Both the position numbers and the translations under genes were made by a program. 64,000 nt of DNA from Clavibacter michiganensis (GTDB taxonomy: Bacteria > Actinomycetota > Actinomycetes > Actinomycetales > Microbacteriaceae): contig NZ_JAFBBJ010000001.1 of assembly GCF_016907085.1 (NCBI RefSeq), positions 1,612,001 through 1,676,000 on the forward strand. The letters are read 5' to 3'. Positions 1 to 8,827 of this stretch are shown one piece after another. Every line of letters starts with the position of its first letter. Position 1 is the stretch's first letter. A model generated the notes under the pieces. The model saw only the letters and a list, made by a program, of their open reading frames with translations. It was not told the origin of the DNA and searched no databases.

Positions 1-2326
1 CGTGGATCCGTCGAGCGACTTCATCACGCTCCTCAACCTCTGGAACCACCTCGAGGAGAAGGAGGCCGAGCTCTCCTCGAGCGCGTTCCGCCGCATGTGC
101 AAGGCCGAGTTCCTCAACTACGTCCGCGTCCGCGAGTGGAAGGACGTCTTCCGGCAGCTGCGCCAGCTCGCCCGCCCGCTCGACCTGCAGATGAACGAGC
201 CGAAGGCCGACCCGGACGGGATCCACAAGTCGCTGCTCGCGGGCCTCCTCAGCCACATCGGACTGAAGGACGCGCAGAAGAAGGACTACGTGGGCGCGCG
301 CCAGTCGCGCTTCGTCGTGTTCCCCGGATCCGCGCTCGCGAAGAAGCAGCCTGACGCGATCATGAGCGCCGAGCTCGTGGAGACCAGCCGCCTGTTCGCG
401 CGCACCAACGCGGCCATCGACCCGGCGTGGGCCGAGCCCATCGCGGGTGGCCTCGTGAAGCGCACGCACAGCGAGCCGCACTGGGAGAAGAAGCAGGGCG
501 CGACCGTGGCGTGGGAGCGCGTGACGCTGTACGGCGTGCCGATCGTGCTCAAGCGCCGCGTGCAGTTCTCCCGCATCGACCCCGCGTACGCGCGCGAGCT
601 CTTCATCCGGCACGCGCTCGTCGAGGGCGACTGGGAGTCGCAGCAGGCGTTCGACCGCGCCAACCGGCGTCTCCGCGAGGAGCTCGCCGAGGTCGAGGAG
701 CGCACGCGCCGCCGCGACATCCTCAACGACGACGAGGCCGTCTTCGAGTTCTACGACAAGCGGATCCCGCGCGACGTCGCCTCCACGCGGGCCTTCGAGG
801 GCTGGTGGAAGAAGCAGCGCCAGGAGACGCCCGAGCTCCTCACCATGACCGCCGAGGAGCTCCTCGCGGAGGACGCGGTGGACGTCGACGAGGCCGCGTT
901 CCCGCCCACCTGGCAGCAGGGCGACCAGCGCCTCTCGCTCACCTACCGGTTCGAGCCGGGCGCGCCCGACGACGGCGTCACCGTGCAGGTGCCGCTCGCG
1001 CTCCTCGCGCGCCTCAGCCCCGCCGGCTTCGACTGGCAGGTGCCGGGCATGCGGCGCGACCTCGTCACCGCCATGATCAAGGCCCTCCCCAAGGCGCTCC
1101 GCAAGAACGTGGTGCCGGCCGCCGACTGGGCCGACCGCCTCCTCGAGGGGCTGCCCGAGCCGGATCCGCAGCACCCCGTGGCCTTCACCACGACCATCGC
1201 GGGCCTCATCATGCGGAAGGCGCACGTGCGCGTCGCCGACGACGACTTCGACCTCGACCGGATCCCCGCGCACCTGCGCATGGCGTTCCGCGTCGTCGAC
1301 GAGCGCGGCCGCGAGGTCGCCGCCGGCCGCGACCTCACCGAGCTGCAGGCGCGCCTGTCCAGCCGCGCCCGCGACAGCGTGGCCCGGGCCACCGCGCGTC
1401 CGGTTGAGCGCGTCGCCGGCGCGAAGGGCCCCGCCACGCGCGGCATGGAGCGCACGGGCCTCACCACGTGGGACCTCGACGAGCTGCCCCGCTTCGTCGA
1501 CACCGCGCAGGGCGGCACGGGCGACAGCCGGCACGTCATCCGCGCCTACCCGGCGCTCGTCGACGAGGGATCCACCGTCGCGATCCGCCTCATGGCGACC
1601 GCCGAGGACCAGGCGCGCGCCATGCCCGGCGGCGTGCGACGCCTGCTCGTGCTCGCCATCGCGAACCCCTCGGCCTACGTGAAGCAGCACCTCACGAGCC
1701 AGGAGAAGCTCATGCTCGCGACGAGCCCGTACCCGAACGTGCAGGCGCTCTTCGACGACTGCCTGCTCGCCTGCATCGACCAGGTGCTCGAGCGCGTGGC
1801 CCCGGGCGGCGCGATCTACTCCAAGGAGCTGTTCGAGACCGCGCGCGACCGCGTCTCCGGCGTCGTCATGGACTCGATGTTCGACACGGTGGCGCTCGTC
1901 AACCGCGTGCTCACGGGCGCGCGCGACGCCGAGCGCGCGATCAAGCAGGCCACGAGCATGCAGCTGATCGGCGCGCTCACCGACGCGCGCGAGCAGCTCG
2001 CGGGGCTCGTGCACCCGGGCTTCGTCTCGGCCACCGGCCTCGCGCGGCTGCAGCGCCTGCCCGCCTACCTCTCCGGGCTCACGCATCGCGTGCAGCGCCT
2101 CCCCGACCAGCCCGCGCGCGACCGCGCGTGGATGACCGAGGTGCAGAAGGCGACCGACCTCTACCGCGAGGCCGGCGGCGTCATCCCGTCGGCGCCGCAC
2201 GCGCCCGAGTCGCTCGTGCACGCGCGCTGGATGCTCGAGGAGCTGCGCCTCAGCCTCTTCGCCCAGCACCTGCCGACGGCCGAGCCCGTGTCGCTCCAGC
2301 GGATCCGCAAGGTGCTCGCGGGCTGA
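1..2326 (+). CDS. hrpA: ATP-dependent RNA helicase HrpA, C-terminal part (gene truncated by window start)
   Basis: The reading frame is open from the left edge, so the true start and the helicase motor (DEAH box, helicase C, HA2) lie outside the window. The 774 visible residues match the long C-terminal region (DUF3418) of bacterial HrpA. The hallmark near residues 545-640 reads LVLAIANPSAYVKQHLTSQE, followed by a conserved stretch with ASPYPN-like, DDCLLACID and YSKELFE segments. HrpA proteins are usually about 1,300 residues, so a little over half is present. HrpA is a DExH RNA helicase family; members act on structured mRNA and collided ribosomes. The GTG at position 2 is an internal codon, not a start. 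Confidence 0.9.
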   Translation, partial: VDPSSDFITLLNLWNHLEEKEAELSSSAFRRMCKAEFLNYVRVREWKDVFRQLRQLARPLDLQMNEPKADPDGIHKSLLAGLLSHIGLKDAQKKDYVGARQSRFVVFPGSALAKKQPDAIMSAELVETSRLFARTNAAIDPAWAEPIAGGLVKRTHSEPHWEKKQGATVAWERVTLYGVPIVLKRRVQFSRIDPAYARELFIRHALVEGDWESQQAFDRANRRLREELAEVEERTRRRDILNDDEAVFEFYDKRIPRDVASTRAFEGWWKKQRQETPELLTMTAEELLAEDAVDVDEAAFPPTWQQGDQRLSLTYRFEPGAPDDGVTVQVPLALLARLSPAGFDWQVPGMRRDLVTAMIKALPKALRKNVVPAADWADRLLEGLPEPDPQHPVAFTTTIAGLIMRKAHVRVADDDFDLDRIPAHLRMAFRVVDERGREVAAGRDLTELQARLSSRARDSVARATARPVERVAGAKGPATRGMERTGLTTWDLDELPRFVDTAQGGTGDSRHVIRAYPALVDEGSTVAIRLMATAEDQARAMPGGVRRLLVLAIANPSAYVKQHLTSQEKLMLATSPYPNVQALFDDCLLACIDQVLERVAPGGAIYSKELFETARDRVSGVVMDSMFDTVALVNRVLTGARDAERAIKQATSMQLIGALTDAREQLAGLVHPGFVSATGLARLQRLPAYLSGLTHRVQRLPDQPARDRAWMTEVQKATDLYREAGGVIPSAPHAPESLVHARWMLEELRLSLFAQHLPTAEPVSLQRIRKVLAG

Positions 2327-2328
2327 CG

Positions 2329-2346
2329 CGCCGGATCGATCCGGCG
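2329..2346. terminator. Palindrome after hrpA, weak terminator candidate
   Basis: CGCCGGATCGATCCGGCG is a perfect 18-bp palindrome 3 nt after the hrpA stop. As RNA it gives a 7-bp stem with a TCGA loop. No T-run follows, so termination is only plausible. Confidence 0.35.
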
Positions 2347-2389
2347 GTCGGGCGACCGTCCGGGCGGCGCGACGCGTGCCGTCGAGTTC

Positions 2390-2420
2390 GTATACAAGTG
2401 CGTGTACAGACCTGTCGACA
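2390..2420. promoter_or_regulatory. Cluster of small palindromes upstream of the NCS1 permease, possible GntR operator
   Basis: GTATAC (2390-2395), TGTACA (2403-2408) and TGTCGACA (2413-2420) lie in a relatively AT-rich patch 120-150 bp before the permease start. FCD-type GntR regulators often bind short GT-N-AC palindromes. The GntR gene is the next gene downstream, so local regulation is a reasonable inference. No binding data exist here. Confidence 0.35.
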
Positions 2421-2540
2421 CACAGATGTTCGCTGCGGGGAACATCGCGGAAACACGGCGTCAGCAGAGTGGTGGCCACGGCGCCCACCGGAGCGCGTCG
2501 CGCATCCCGCCCTGCACCGTCGTCCGTGAAAGGTCGTGCC

Positions 2541-4238
2541 ATGTCGTCAGAGACCCGGCCAGCTCCGCCCGCCACCGCTCCCCCTGCCGCACCCGCCGCG
2601 GCCGACTCGACCACCCGCACCGCCACGCGGGAGAGCCTCGAGGACTACACCCTCCGCTTCGCGCCCCGCTCCTACCGGCGCTGGACCGCGGGCGTCGTCG
2701 CGACCAGCGCCCTCGGCGGCATCGCGTACCTCGCCGACTTCTCCATCGGCGCCAACATCGGCATCGCGCACGGCACCACGAACGCTCTCCTCGGGATCCT
2801 CGTCGCCGCCGTCATCATCTTCGTGACCGGCATCCCGCTCGCGTACTACGCGGCCCGGTACAACATCGACCTCGACCTCATCACGCGCGGATCCGGCTTC
2901 GGGTACCACGGCAGCATCATCACCAACGTGATCTTCGCGACGTTCACGTTCATCTTCTTCGCGCTCGAGGGCTCGATCATGGCCCAGGGGCTGGAGCTCG
3001 GCCTCGGCATCCCGCGCCCGGTGGGCTACGCGGTCTCGACGCTGCTCGTCATCCCGCTCGTGATCTACGGGATGAAGGCGCTGTCGAAGCTGCAGGTGTG
3101 GACGACGCCGCTCTGGCTCGTGCTGATGGTGATCCCGTTCGCCTACCTCGTGATCGCGAACCCCGGGTCGGTCGGCACCTTCCTCGCGTACCCGGGCGAG
3201 GGCGGCGGCACCGGCGGCGCCGACCTCGCCTCGGTGATGCTGGCGGCGGGCGTCTGCCTCTCGCTCATCGCGCAGATCGCCGAGCAGATCGACTACCTCC
3301 GCTTCATGCCGCCGAAGACCGACGCCAACCGCGTCGCCTGGTGGCGCGCCGTCATCCTCGCCGGCCCCGGGTGGGTGCTCTTCGGGGCCGTCAAGCAGGC
3401 CGTGGGCCTCTTCATCGCCGTCTACCTCATCGCCGCGCTGGATCCCGCCGCGTCGGCGACCGCGAACGAGCCCGTCCACCAGTTCCTCGGGGTCTACGAG
3501 CAGATGATGCCGGGCTGGCTGGCCCTCGCGCTCGCCGTGGTGCTCGTGGTGATCTCGCAGATCAAGATCAACGTCACGAACGCCTACTCGGGATCGCTCG
3601 CCTGGACGAACTCGTTCACCCGCGTCACCCGCACGTACCCGGGCCGCATGGTCTTCGTGATCGTGAACCTCGTCATCGCGCTCGCGCTGATGGAGCTCAA
3701 CATGTTCGACTTCCTCAACACGATCCTCGGCTTCTACGCCAACTGCGGCATGGCCTGGATCGTCACCGTCGCGACCGACATCGCGATCAACAAGCACGTG
3801 CTGGGGCTGTCGCCGAAGCACCCGGAGTTCCGGCGCGGCATGCTCTTCGACTGGAACCCGGTGGGCGTCGTGGCGCTCGCGCTCAGCGCGGGGATCTCCA
3901 TCGCCATGTTCTTCGGCGCGTTCGGGCCGGACATCGCCCCGTTCTCGCCCATGTTCGCGGTGGGCATCGCGATCGTCGCGACCCCGCTCATGGCGATCCT
4001 CACGCGCGGCCGCTACTACCTGCGCCGCACCGACGACGGCATCGACCTGCCGATGCTCGACGCGGACGGCAATCCCTCCGCCGCGCTACTGCGCTGCCAC
4101 GTGACGAGGCTGGAGTTCGAGCGCCCCGACATGATCCTGTCCGCGGAGCGCGCGGAGGACGGCTCGCCGCAGTACATCTCCTCCCTCGCGCTCGCCACCG
4201 ACAAGACGGGGCGCTACGTGCTCCCGGCCCAGCGGTGA
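2541..4238 (+). CDS. NCS1-family permease (purine/cytosine/allantoin-type)
   Basis: A 565-residue integral membrane protein. A hydrophilic Ala/Pro/Thr-rich N-terminus is followed by about 12 hydrophobic segments. Family features include the TRGSGFGYHGSI loop after TM2 and the LIAQIAEQIDYLRFMPP loop in mid-protein. NCS1 carriers import nucleobases, allantoin, hydantoins or related ureides by cation symport. The start is ATG 2541, with GAAAGG about 8 nt upstream; upstream in-frame ATGs lack a ribosome-binding site. It precedes a GntR regulator, urea carboxylase and allophanate hydrolase, so the substrate is probably a nitrogen compound degraded to urea, or urea-like. The exact substrate cannot be read from the sequence. 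Confidence 0.85.
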   Translation: MSSETRPAPPATAPPAAPAAADSTTRTATRESLEDYTLRFAPRSYRRWTAGVVATSALGGIAYLADFSIGANIGIAHGTTNALLGILVAAVIIFVTGIPLAYYAARYNIDLDLITRGSGFGYHGSIITNVIFATFTFIFFALEGSIMAQGLELGLGIPRPVGYAVSTLLVIPLVIYGMKALSKLQVWTTPLWLVLMVIPFAYLVIANPGSVGTFLAYPGEGGGTGGADLASVMLAAGVCLSLIAQIAEQIDYLRFMPPKTDANRVAWWRAVILAGPGWVLFGAVKQAVGLFIAVYLIAALDPAASATANEPVHQFLGVYEQMMPGWLALALAVVLVVISQIKINVTNAYSGSLAWTNSFTRVTRTYPGRMVFVIVNLVIALALMELNMFDFLNTILGFYANCGMAWIVTVATDIAINKHVLGLSPKHPEFRRGMLFDWNPVGVVALALSAGISIAMFFGAFGPDIAPFSPMFAVGIAIVATPLMAILTRGRYYLRRTDDGIDLPMLDADGNPSAALLRCHVTRLEFERPDMILSAERAEDGSPQYISSLALATDKTGRYVLPAQR

Positions 4239-4303
4239 GCCGCACGCTGACGGCGCCGCCGCTCCGGAGGATCCTCTCCCCCGGCGGACCGTATGGTGCA
4301 GGG

Positions 4304-5035
4304 ATGAGCGACGACGACGCCCCCGTGACCCCGACGGCATCCGCGGCCGCGACCGGGGGACGGCGCTCGCGCACCGACCACGTCTACGAGCAGCTCCGCG
4401 ACCGCCTCATGAGCGGCGCGTACGCCCCGCGGACCCGGCTGCGGGAGGACGCGATCGCCGCCGAGATGCAGGTCTCGCGGACTCCCGTCCGCACGGCGCT
4501 GTTCATGCTCCGCAGCGACGGCCTCATCGAGAACGACGAGTACGGCTACCGCGTGGTCATGCCGGACCTCCAGAACCTCGCCGCGCTGTACGAGCTGCGG
4601 GTGACCCTCGAGATGCGCGGGATCCAGCGCACCATCGACTACGACGCCGCCGCGTACGACCTCCCGCTCGTCACCGCGGAGCTCGACCGGTGGCGGGAGT
4701 TCGCGGAGAGCCCGCCGTCGCCGACGCCGCAGTTCGTGGTCGAGGACGAGCGGTTCCACGTCACGCTCTGCCGGGCGGCCGGCAACGAGGCGATCGTGGA
4801 CGCGCTCGAGGCCGTCAACCACCGCATCCGCTCGGTGCGCATGTACGACTACGTGACCGAGGACCGCATCACCGCGACCATCCAGGAGCACCTGGCGATC
4901 GGCGACCTCGTGGTCGCCGGCGACGTCGACGCGGCCAAGGCCGCGCTCGGCGAGCACGTCGGCGTCTCCATGGACACCGTGATGGCCCGGGCCACCCGCG
5001 CCATCACGAACATGGTCACCCGCGGCGTCCTCTGA
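4304..5035 (+). CDS. GntR-family regulator, FCD-type
   Basis: The 243-residue protein has an N-terminal winged helix (about 25-90), with HVYEQLRDRLMSGAYAP and the recognition-helix region VSRTPVRTAL typical of GntR. A helical FCD-like effector domain follows (about 100-235), with RFHVTLCRAAGNEAI and EHLAIGDLVVAGD. FCD histidines often bind a metal that positions a carboxylate ligand. TATGGT at 4292-4297 is a -10 element 6 nt before ATG with no Shine-Dalgarno sequence, so the mRNA is probably leaderless. It lies between the permease and the urea genes and likely controls them. Confidence 0.88.
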   Translation: MSDDDAPVTPTASAAATGGRRSRTDHVYEQLRDRLMSGAYAPRTRLREDAIAAEMQVSRTPVRTALFMLRSDGLIENDEYGYRVVMPDLQNLAALYELRVTLEMRGIQRTIDYDAAAYDLPLVTAELDRWREFAESPPSPTPQFVVEDERFHVTLCRAAGNEAIVDALEAVNHRIRSVRMYDYVTEDRITATIQEHLAIGDLVVAGDVDAAKAALGEHVGVSMDTVMARATRAITNMVTRGVL

Positions 5036-5122
5036 CGCCCGTCCCCGCCCGACCCGCGACATCCGCGCCGCCCGATTCCCCGGGCCGCGCGCCGCTCCGC
5101 CGACCCGGAAAGCCGAGACCCC

Positions 5123-8100
5123 ATGCCCGGAACCGCTCCCCCCGCACCGCCATTCGACAGCGTCCTCATCGCCAACCGCGGCGAGATCGCGCGCCGCATC
5201 ATCCGCACGGCCAGGCGGATGGGGCTGCGCACCATCGCCGTGCACTCGGACGCCGACCGCGCGGCCCCGCACGTGCGGGAGGCCGACGAGGCGCACCTCC
5301 TCGGGCCGAGCGCCCCGGAGAGCAGCTACCTCGACATCGACCGCATCATCGAGGTCGCGCTCGCCGCCGGCGCCGGCGCGATCCATCCGGGCTACGGCTT
5401 CATCTCGGAGAGCGCCGCATTCGCGCGGGCCGTCGAGGAGGCGGGCATGGTGTTCGTCGGCCCCACCTGGCAGCAGATCGAGGCCTTCGGGCCGAAGCAC
5501 ACCGCACGCGCGATCGCGATGGAGTGCGAGGTCCCGTGCGTGCCCGGGAGCGGCCTGGTCGGGTCGGCGGACGCCGCAGCCCAGGCGGCCGCGGAGATCG
5601 GCTACCCGGTCATGGTGAAGGCGTCCGGCGGTGGCGGCGGCGTGGGCATCGTCACCTGCGCCGACGAGACGCAGCTCCGCGCCGCCTTCGCCTCCGTCAC
5701 CCGGCTCGCCGCGGCGAACTTCGCGACCCCCGGCGTGTTCGTGGAGCGCTTCATCGCACGTGCCCGTCACCTCGAGGTGCAGGTGTTCGGCGACGGCGCG
5801 GGGAACGTCGCGATCCTCGGCGACCGGGATTGCAGCCTGCAGCGCCGCCACCAGAAGGTCGTCGAGGAGGCCCCGGCCCCGCACCTGCCGGAGCACGTGC
5901 GGGAGACGATGCACCGGAGCGCCGCCGCCCTGGCACGGCACGTCGACTACCGCTCGGCCGGCACGGTCGAGTTCGTCTACGACGCCGAGAGCCAGGAGGT
6001 GTTCTTCCTCGAGATGAACACCCGGCTCCAGGTCGAGCACCCCGTCACGGAGCAGATCCTCGGCATCGACCTCGTCGAGTGGATGCTGCGGGTGGGCCTC
6101 GGCGACGTCGGCCCCGCGGGCTTCCTGGCCGCGGCCGACCTCCCCGCGCCGACGCGCCACTCCGTGGAGGCGCGCATCTACGCCGAGGACCCCTCGAAGG
6201 ACCACCGTCCGAGCTCGGGCCTCCTGACCGAGGTGGCGTTCCCGGCGGGCGCCGTGGCCGACCTCGCGGACCTCCGCATCGAGAGCGGAGTGGAGACGGG
6301 CGACGTCGTCACGCCGATCTACGACCCGATGCTCGCCAAGCTCATCGTCACGGCCGACGACCGGACGGCGGCGTTCGCGGCCCTCGCCGAGGCGCTCGCC
6401 CAGACGCGGATCCAGGGCCTGGAGACCAACCTCGGCCTGCTGGCGAGCATCGCCCGCTCCCCCGAGGTGCTCGACGGGACGATGACGACCTCGCTCCTGG
6501 AGGGCCTCCGCGACGAGCGCGCCCGGATCGACGTGGAGCGCGGCGGCGCGTCCACGACCATCCAGGACTGGCCCGGTCGGCTCGGCCACTGGCAGGTCGG
6601 CGTCCCGCCGGGAGGCCCGATGGACGACCGCTCCTTCCGGCTCGCGAACCGCGCCGTCGGCAACCCGGAGGGCGCACCCGCCCTCGAGTGCACCGTGACC
6701 GGACCCGCGCTGCGCTTCTCCGACGCCACCCTCGTGTGCGTCACCGGGGCGGAGGCCGCCGTGACCGTGGACGGGATCCCCGTGCCGCAGTGGGAGCCCG
6801 TCCTCGTCCCGGCGGGCGGCACGCTCGACGTCGGCACGGTGCGCGGCGTCGGGGTCAGGACCTACGTCGCCGCGCGGGCGGGCTTCGACGTGCCCGCCTA
6901 CCTCGGCAGCGCCGCCACCTTCGCGCCCGGGGGCTTCGGCGGGCACGGCGGCCGGGCGCTGGCCACGGGCGACGTGCTCCGGACGGCGCCGCTCGACGGG
7001 CCGGGATCCGCGACGGATCTCGCCGCGCCCGCTCCCGTACCCCCGGCGGAGCGTCCCGTCATCGGCGCCTCCTGGACGCTGCACGTCGCCGAAGGGCCGC
7101 AGCCCGCCCCCGACTACTTCACCGCGGACGACATGACCGCGATCTACGACGCCCGGTGGGAGGTGCACTTCCACGCGGCGCGCACCGGGATCCGGCTCGT
7201 CGGCCCGAAGCCGCGCTGGGCGCGACCCGACGGCGGCGAGGCGGGCCTGCACCCCTCGAACCTGCACGACAACGCGTACTCCGTGGGCGCGATCAACTTC
7301 ACCGGCGACACCCCCTCGATCCTCGGGCCGGACGGCCCGAGCCTCGGCGGCTTCGCCTGCCCGGTGACCGTCGTGAGCGCCGACCGCTGGAAGCTCGGCC
7401 AGCTGCGCCCCGGCGACACCCTGCGCCTCGTCCCCGTCGACGAGTCGGAGCTGCCGCGCATCGGCGACGCCCGGCGCACGGCGAGCGCCTTCGTCCCGCG
7501 CTCCTCCCGACGCGACGACGACGACGGCGTGCTCGCCCGGCGACCCGCGACCGACGCCGCCCCCGAGGTCGTCTACCGCCGCGGCGGCGACGACAACCTC
7601 CTCGTCGAGTACGGCCCCATGACGCTGGACCTCGGCCTCCGCATGCGGATCCACGCGCTGATGGAGGCGCTCGCCCGCGTCGACCCGGCCGGGCTCGTGG
7701 ACGTCACCCCGGGCGTCCGCTCGCTGCACCTGCACGTCGACCCCGCGGTGCTCAGCGTGCGCCGCCTGCTCGGCCTCCTGCAGGAGCTCGAGGACACGAT
7801 CCCGGCGACGGCCGACCTCGTGGTCCCCAGCCGCGAGGTGCACCTGCCCCTCTCGTGGGACGACCCGGCCATCCACGAGGCCATCGACCGGTACGCGTCG
7901 CTGATCCGCGACGACGCCCCGTGGAACCCGTCGAACATCGAGTTCATCCGCCGCGCCAACGGCCTGGGCTCGGTGGACGAGGTCCGCGACATCGTCATGT
8001 CGGCGCAGTACATGGTCCTGGGGCTCGGCGACGTCTACCTGGGCGCGCCGGCGGCGGCACCGCTCGACCCCCGCCACCGGCTCATGACGACCAAGTACAA

Positions 8101-8827
8101 CCCGGCGCGCACCTGGACGGCCGAGGGCACGGTCGGCATCGGCGGCACCTACATGTGCGTCTACGGCATGGACAGCCCCGGCGGCTACCAGCTCGTCGGC
8201 CGCACCCTCCCCATCTGGGCGGGCCTGCGCACGCGGCGGCGGGCGTTCACGGGCGGCGACCCGTGGCTGCTGCGCTTCTTCGACCGGATCCGCTACCACC
8301 CCGTGAGCGCCGAGGAGCTGACGCACCTCCGCTCCGAGATGGCGGCCGACCGGCTCGAGCTCGACATCCGCCCGGGCGAGTTCTCGCTGCGCGAGCACGA
8401 GGACATGCTCGCGCGCGACGCCGAGCCCATCGCCGCGTTCCGCGCCCGGCAGGCGACCGCGTTCGAGGCGGAGCGCGCCGCGTGGGAGGCCGCCGGCGAG
8501 TTCGCGACCCGCGAGGAGGCCGTCGGCGCCGACTCCGCGGAGGACGACGTCCGCTCCCGGCTCCCGGAGGGCGCCACCGTGGTGGAGGCGCCCATGGCGG
8601 GCGCCGTCTGGAAGGTCGAGGTCCCGACCGGGGCGTCCGCCGCCGCCGGCGACGCGCTCCTCGTCCTCGAGGCGATGAAGATGGAGACGCCCGTCCGCGC
8701 GCCCCACGACCTGCACGTGGTGGAGATGCTCGTCGAGGCCGGTGCCACCGTCGCGGCCGGCCAGCCGCTCGCCATCGTCTCCGCCACCACCCCCGACCAC
8801 CGCACCCCGAACGGAGAGACCGCATGA
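5123..8827 (+). CDS. uca: Urea carboxylase (biotin-dependent; possible guanidine carboxylase relative)
   Basis: A 1,234-residue single-chain biotin carboxylase. Domain order is: biotin carboxylase/ATP-grasp (about 8-455, starting SVLIANRGEIARRII, with the Gly-rich VKASGGGGGVGIV loop and EMNTRLQVEHPVTE); AHS2/KipA-like domain (about 470-780, HDNAYSVGAINFTGDTPS); AHS1/KipI-like domain (about 810-1010, WNPSNIEFIRRANGL); and a biotinyl domain with EAMKMET (acceptor Lys about 1186). It would carboxylate urea to allophanate using ATP and bicarbonate. It overlaps allophanate hydrolase by 4 nt (ATGA), which completes the pathway to ammonia. No carboxyguanidine deiminase genes are present, which favours urea over guanidine as substrate. 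Confidence 0.9.
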   Translation: MPGTAPPAPPFDSVLIANRGEIARRIIRTARRMGLRTIAVHSDADRAAPHVREADEAHLLGPSAPESSYLDIDRIIEVALAAGAGAIHPGYGFISESAAFARAVEEAGMVFVGPTWQQIEAFGPKHTARAIAMECEVPCVPGSGLVGSADAAAQAAAEIGYPVMVKASGGGGGVGIVTCADETQLRAAFASVTRLAAANFATPGVFVERFIARARHLEVQVFGDGAGNVAILGDRDCSLQRRHQKVVEEAPAPHLPEHVRETMHRSAAALARHVDYRSAGTVEFVYDAESQEVFFLEMNTRLQVEHPVTEQILGIDLVEWMLRVGLGDVGPAGFLAAADLPAPTRHSVEARIYAEDPSKDHRPSSGLLTEVAFPAGAVADLADLRIESGVETGDVVTPIYDPMLAKLIVTADDRTAAFAALAEALAQTRIQGLETNLGLLASIARSPEVLDGTMTTSLLEGLRDERARIDVERGGASTTIQDWPGRLGHWQVGVPPGGPMDDRSFRLANRAVGNPEGAPALECTVTGPALRFSDATLVCVTGAEAAVTVDGIPVPQWEPVLVPAGGTLDVGTVRGVGVRTYVAARAGFDVPAYLGSAATFAPGGFGGHGGRALATGDVLRTAPLDGPGSATDLAAPAPVPPAERPVIGASWTLHVAEGPQPAPDYFTADDMTAIYDARWEVHFHAARTGIRLVGPKPRWARPDGGEAGLHPSNLHDNAYSVGAINFTGDTPSILGPDGPSLGGFACPVTVVSADRWKLGQLRPGDTLRLVPVDESELPRIGDARRTASAFVPRSSRRDDDDGVLARRPATDAAPEVVYRRGGDDNLLVEYGPMTLDLGLRMRIHALMEALARVDPAGLVDVTPGVRSLHLHVDPAVLSVRRLLGLLQELEDTIPATADLVVPSREVHLPLSWDDPAIHEAIDRYASLIRDDAPWNPSNIEFIRRANGLGSVDEVRDIVMSAQYMVLGLGDVYLGAPAAAPLDPRHRLMTTKYNPARTWTAEGTVGIGGTYMCVYGMDSPGGYQLVGRTLPIWAGLRTRRRAFTGGDPWLLRFFDRIRYHPVSAEELTHLRSEMAADRLELDIRPGEFSLREHEDMLARDAEPIAAFRARQATAFEAERAAWEAAGEFATREEAVGADSAEDDVRSRLPEGATVVEAPMAGAVWKVEVPTGASAAAGDALLVLEAMKMETPVRAPHDLHVVEMLVEAGATVAAGQPLAIVSATTPDHRTPNGETA

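Noticed and set aside
2376..2540. Upstream in-frame start of the NCS1 permease
   Set aside because: The extra 55 residues are Ser/Arg-rich, overlap the putative operator and lack a ribosome-binding site.
5036..5122. ykkC/guanidine riboswitch before uca
   Set aside because: The 87-nt gap is too short and shows no recognisable conserved riboswitch core.
4214..8800. A 1,528-residue open frame on the minus strand across the urea genes
   Set aside because: It is antisense to uca, which has clear domains. Its protein is Arg/Gly/Val/Asp-rich without known motifs, typical of a high-GC shadow frame.
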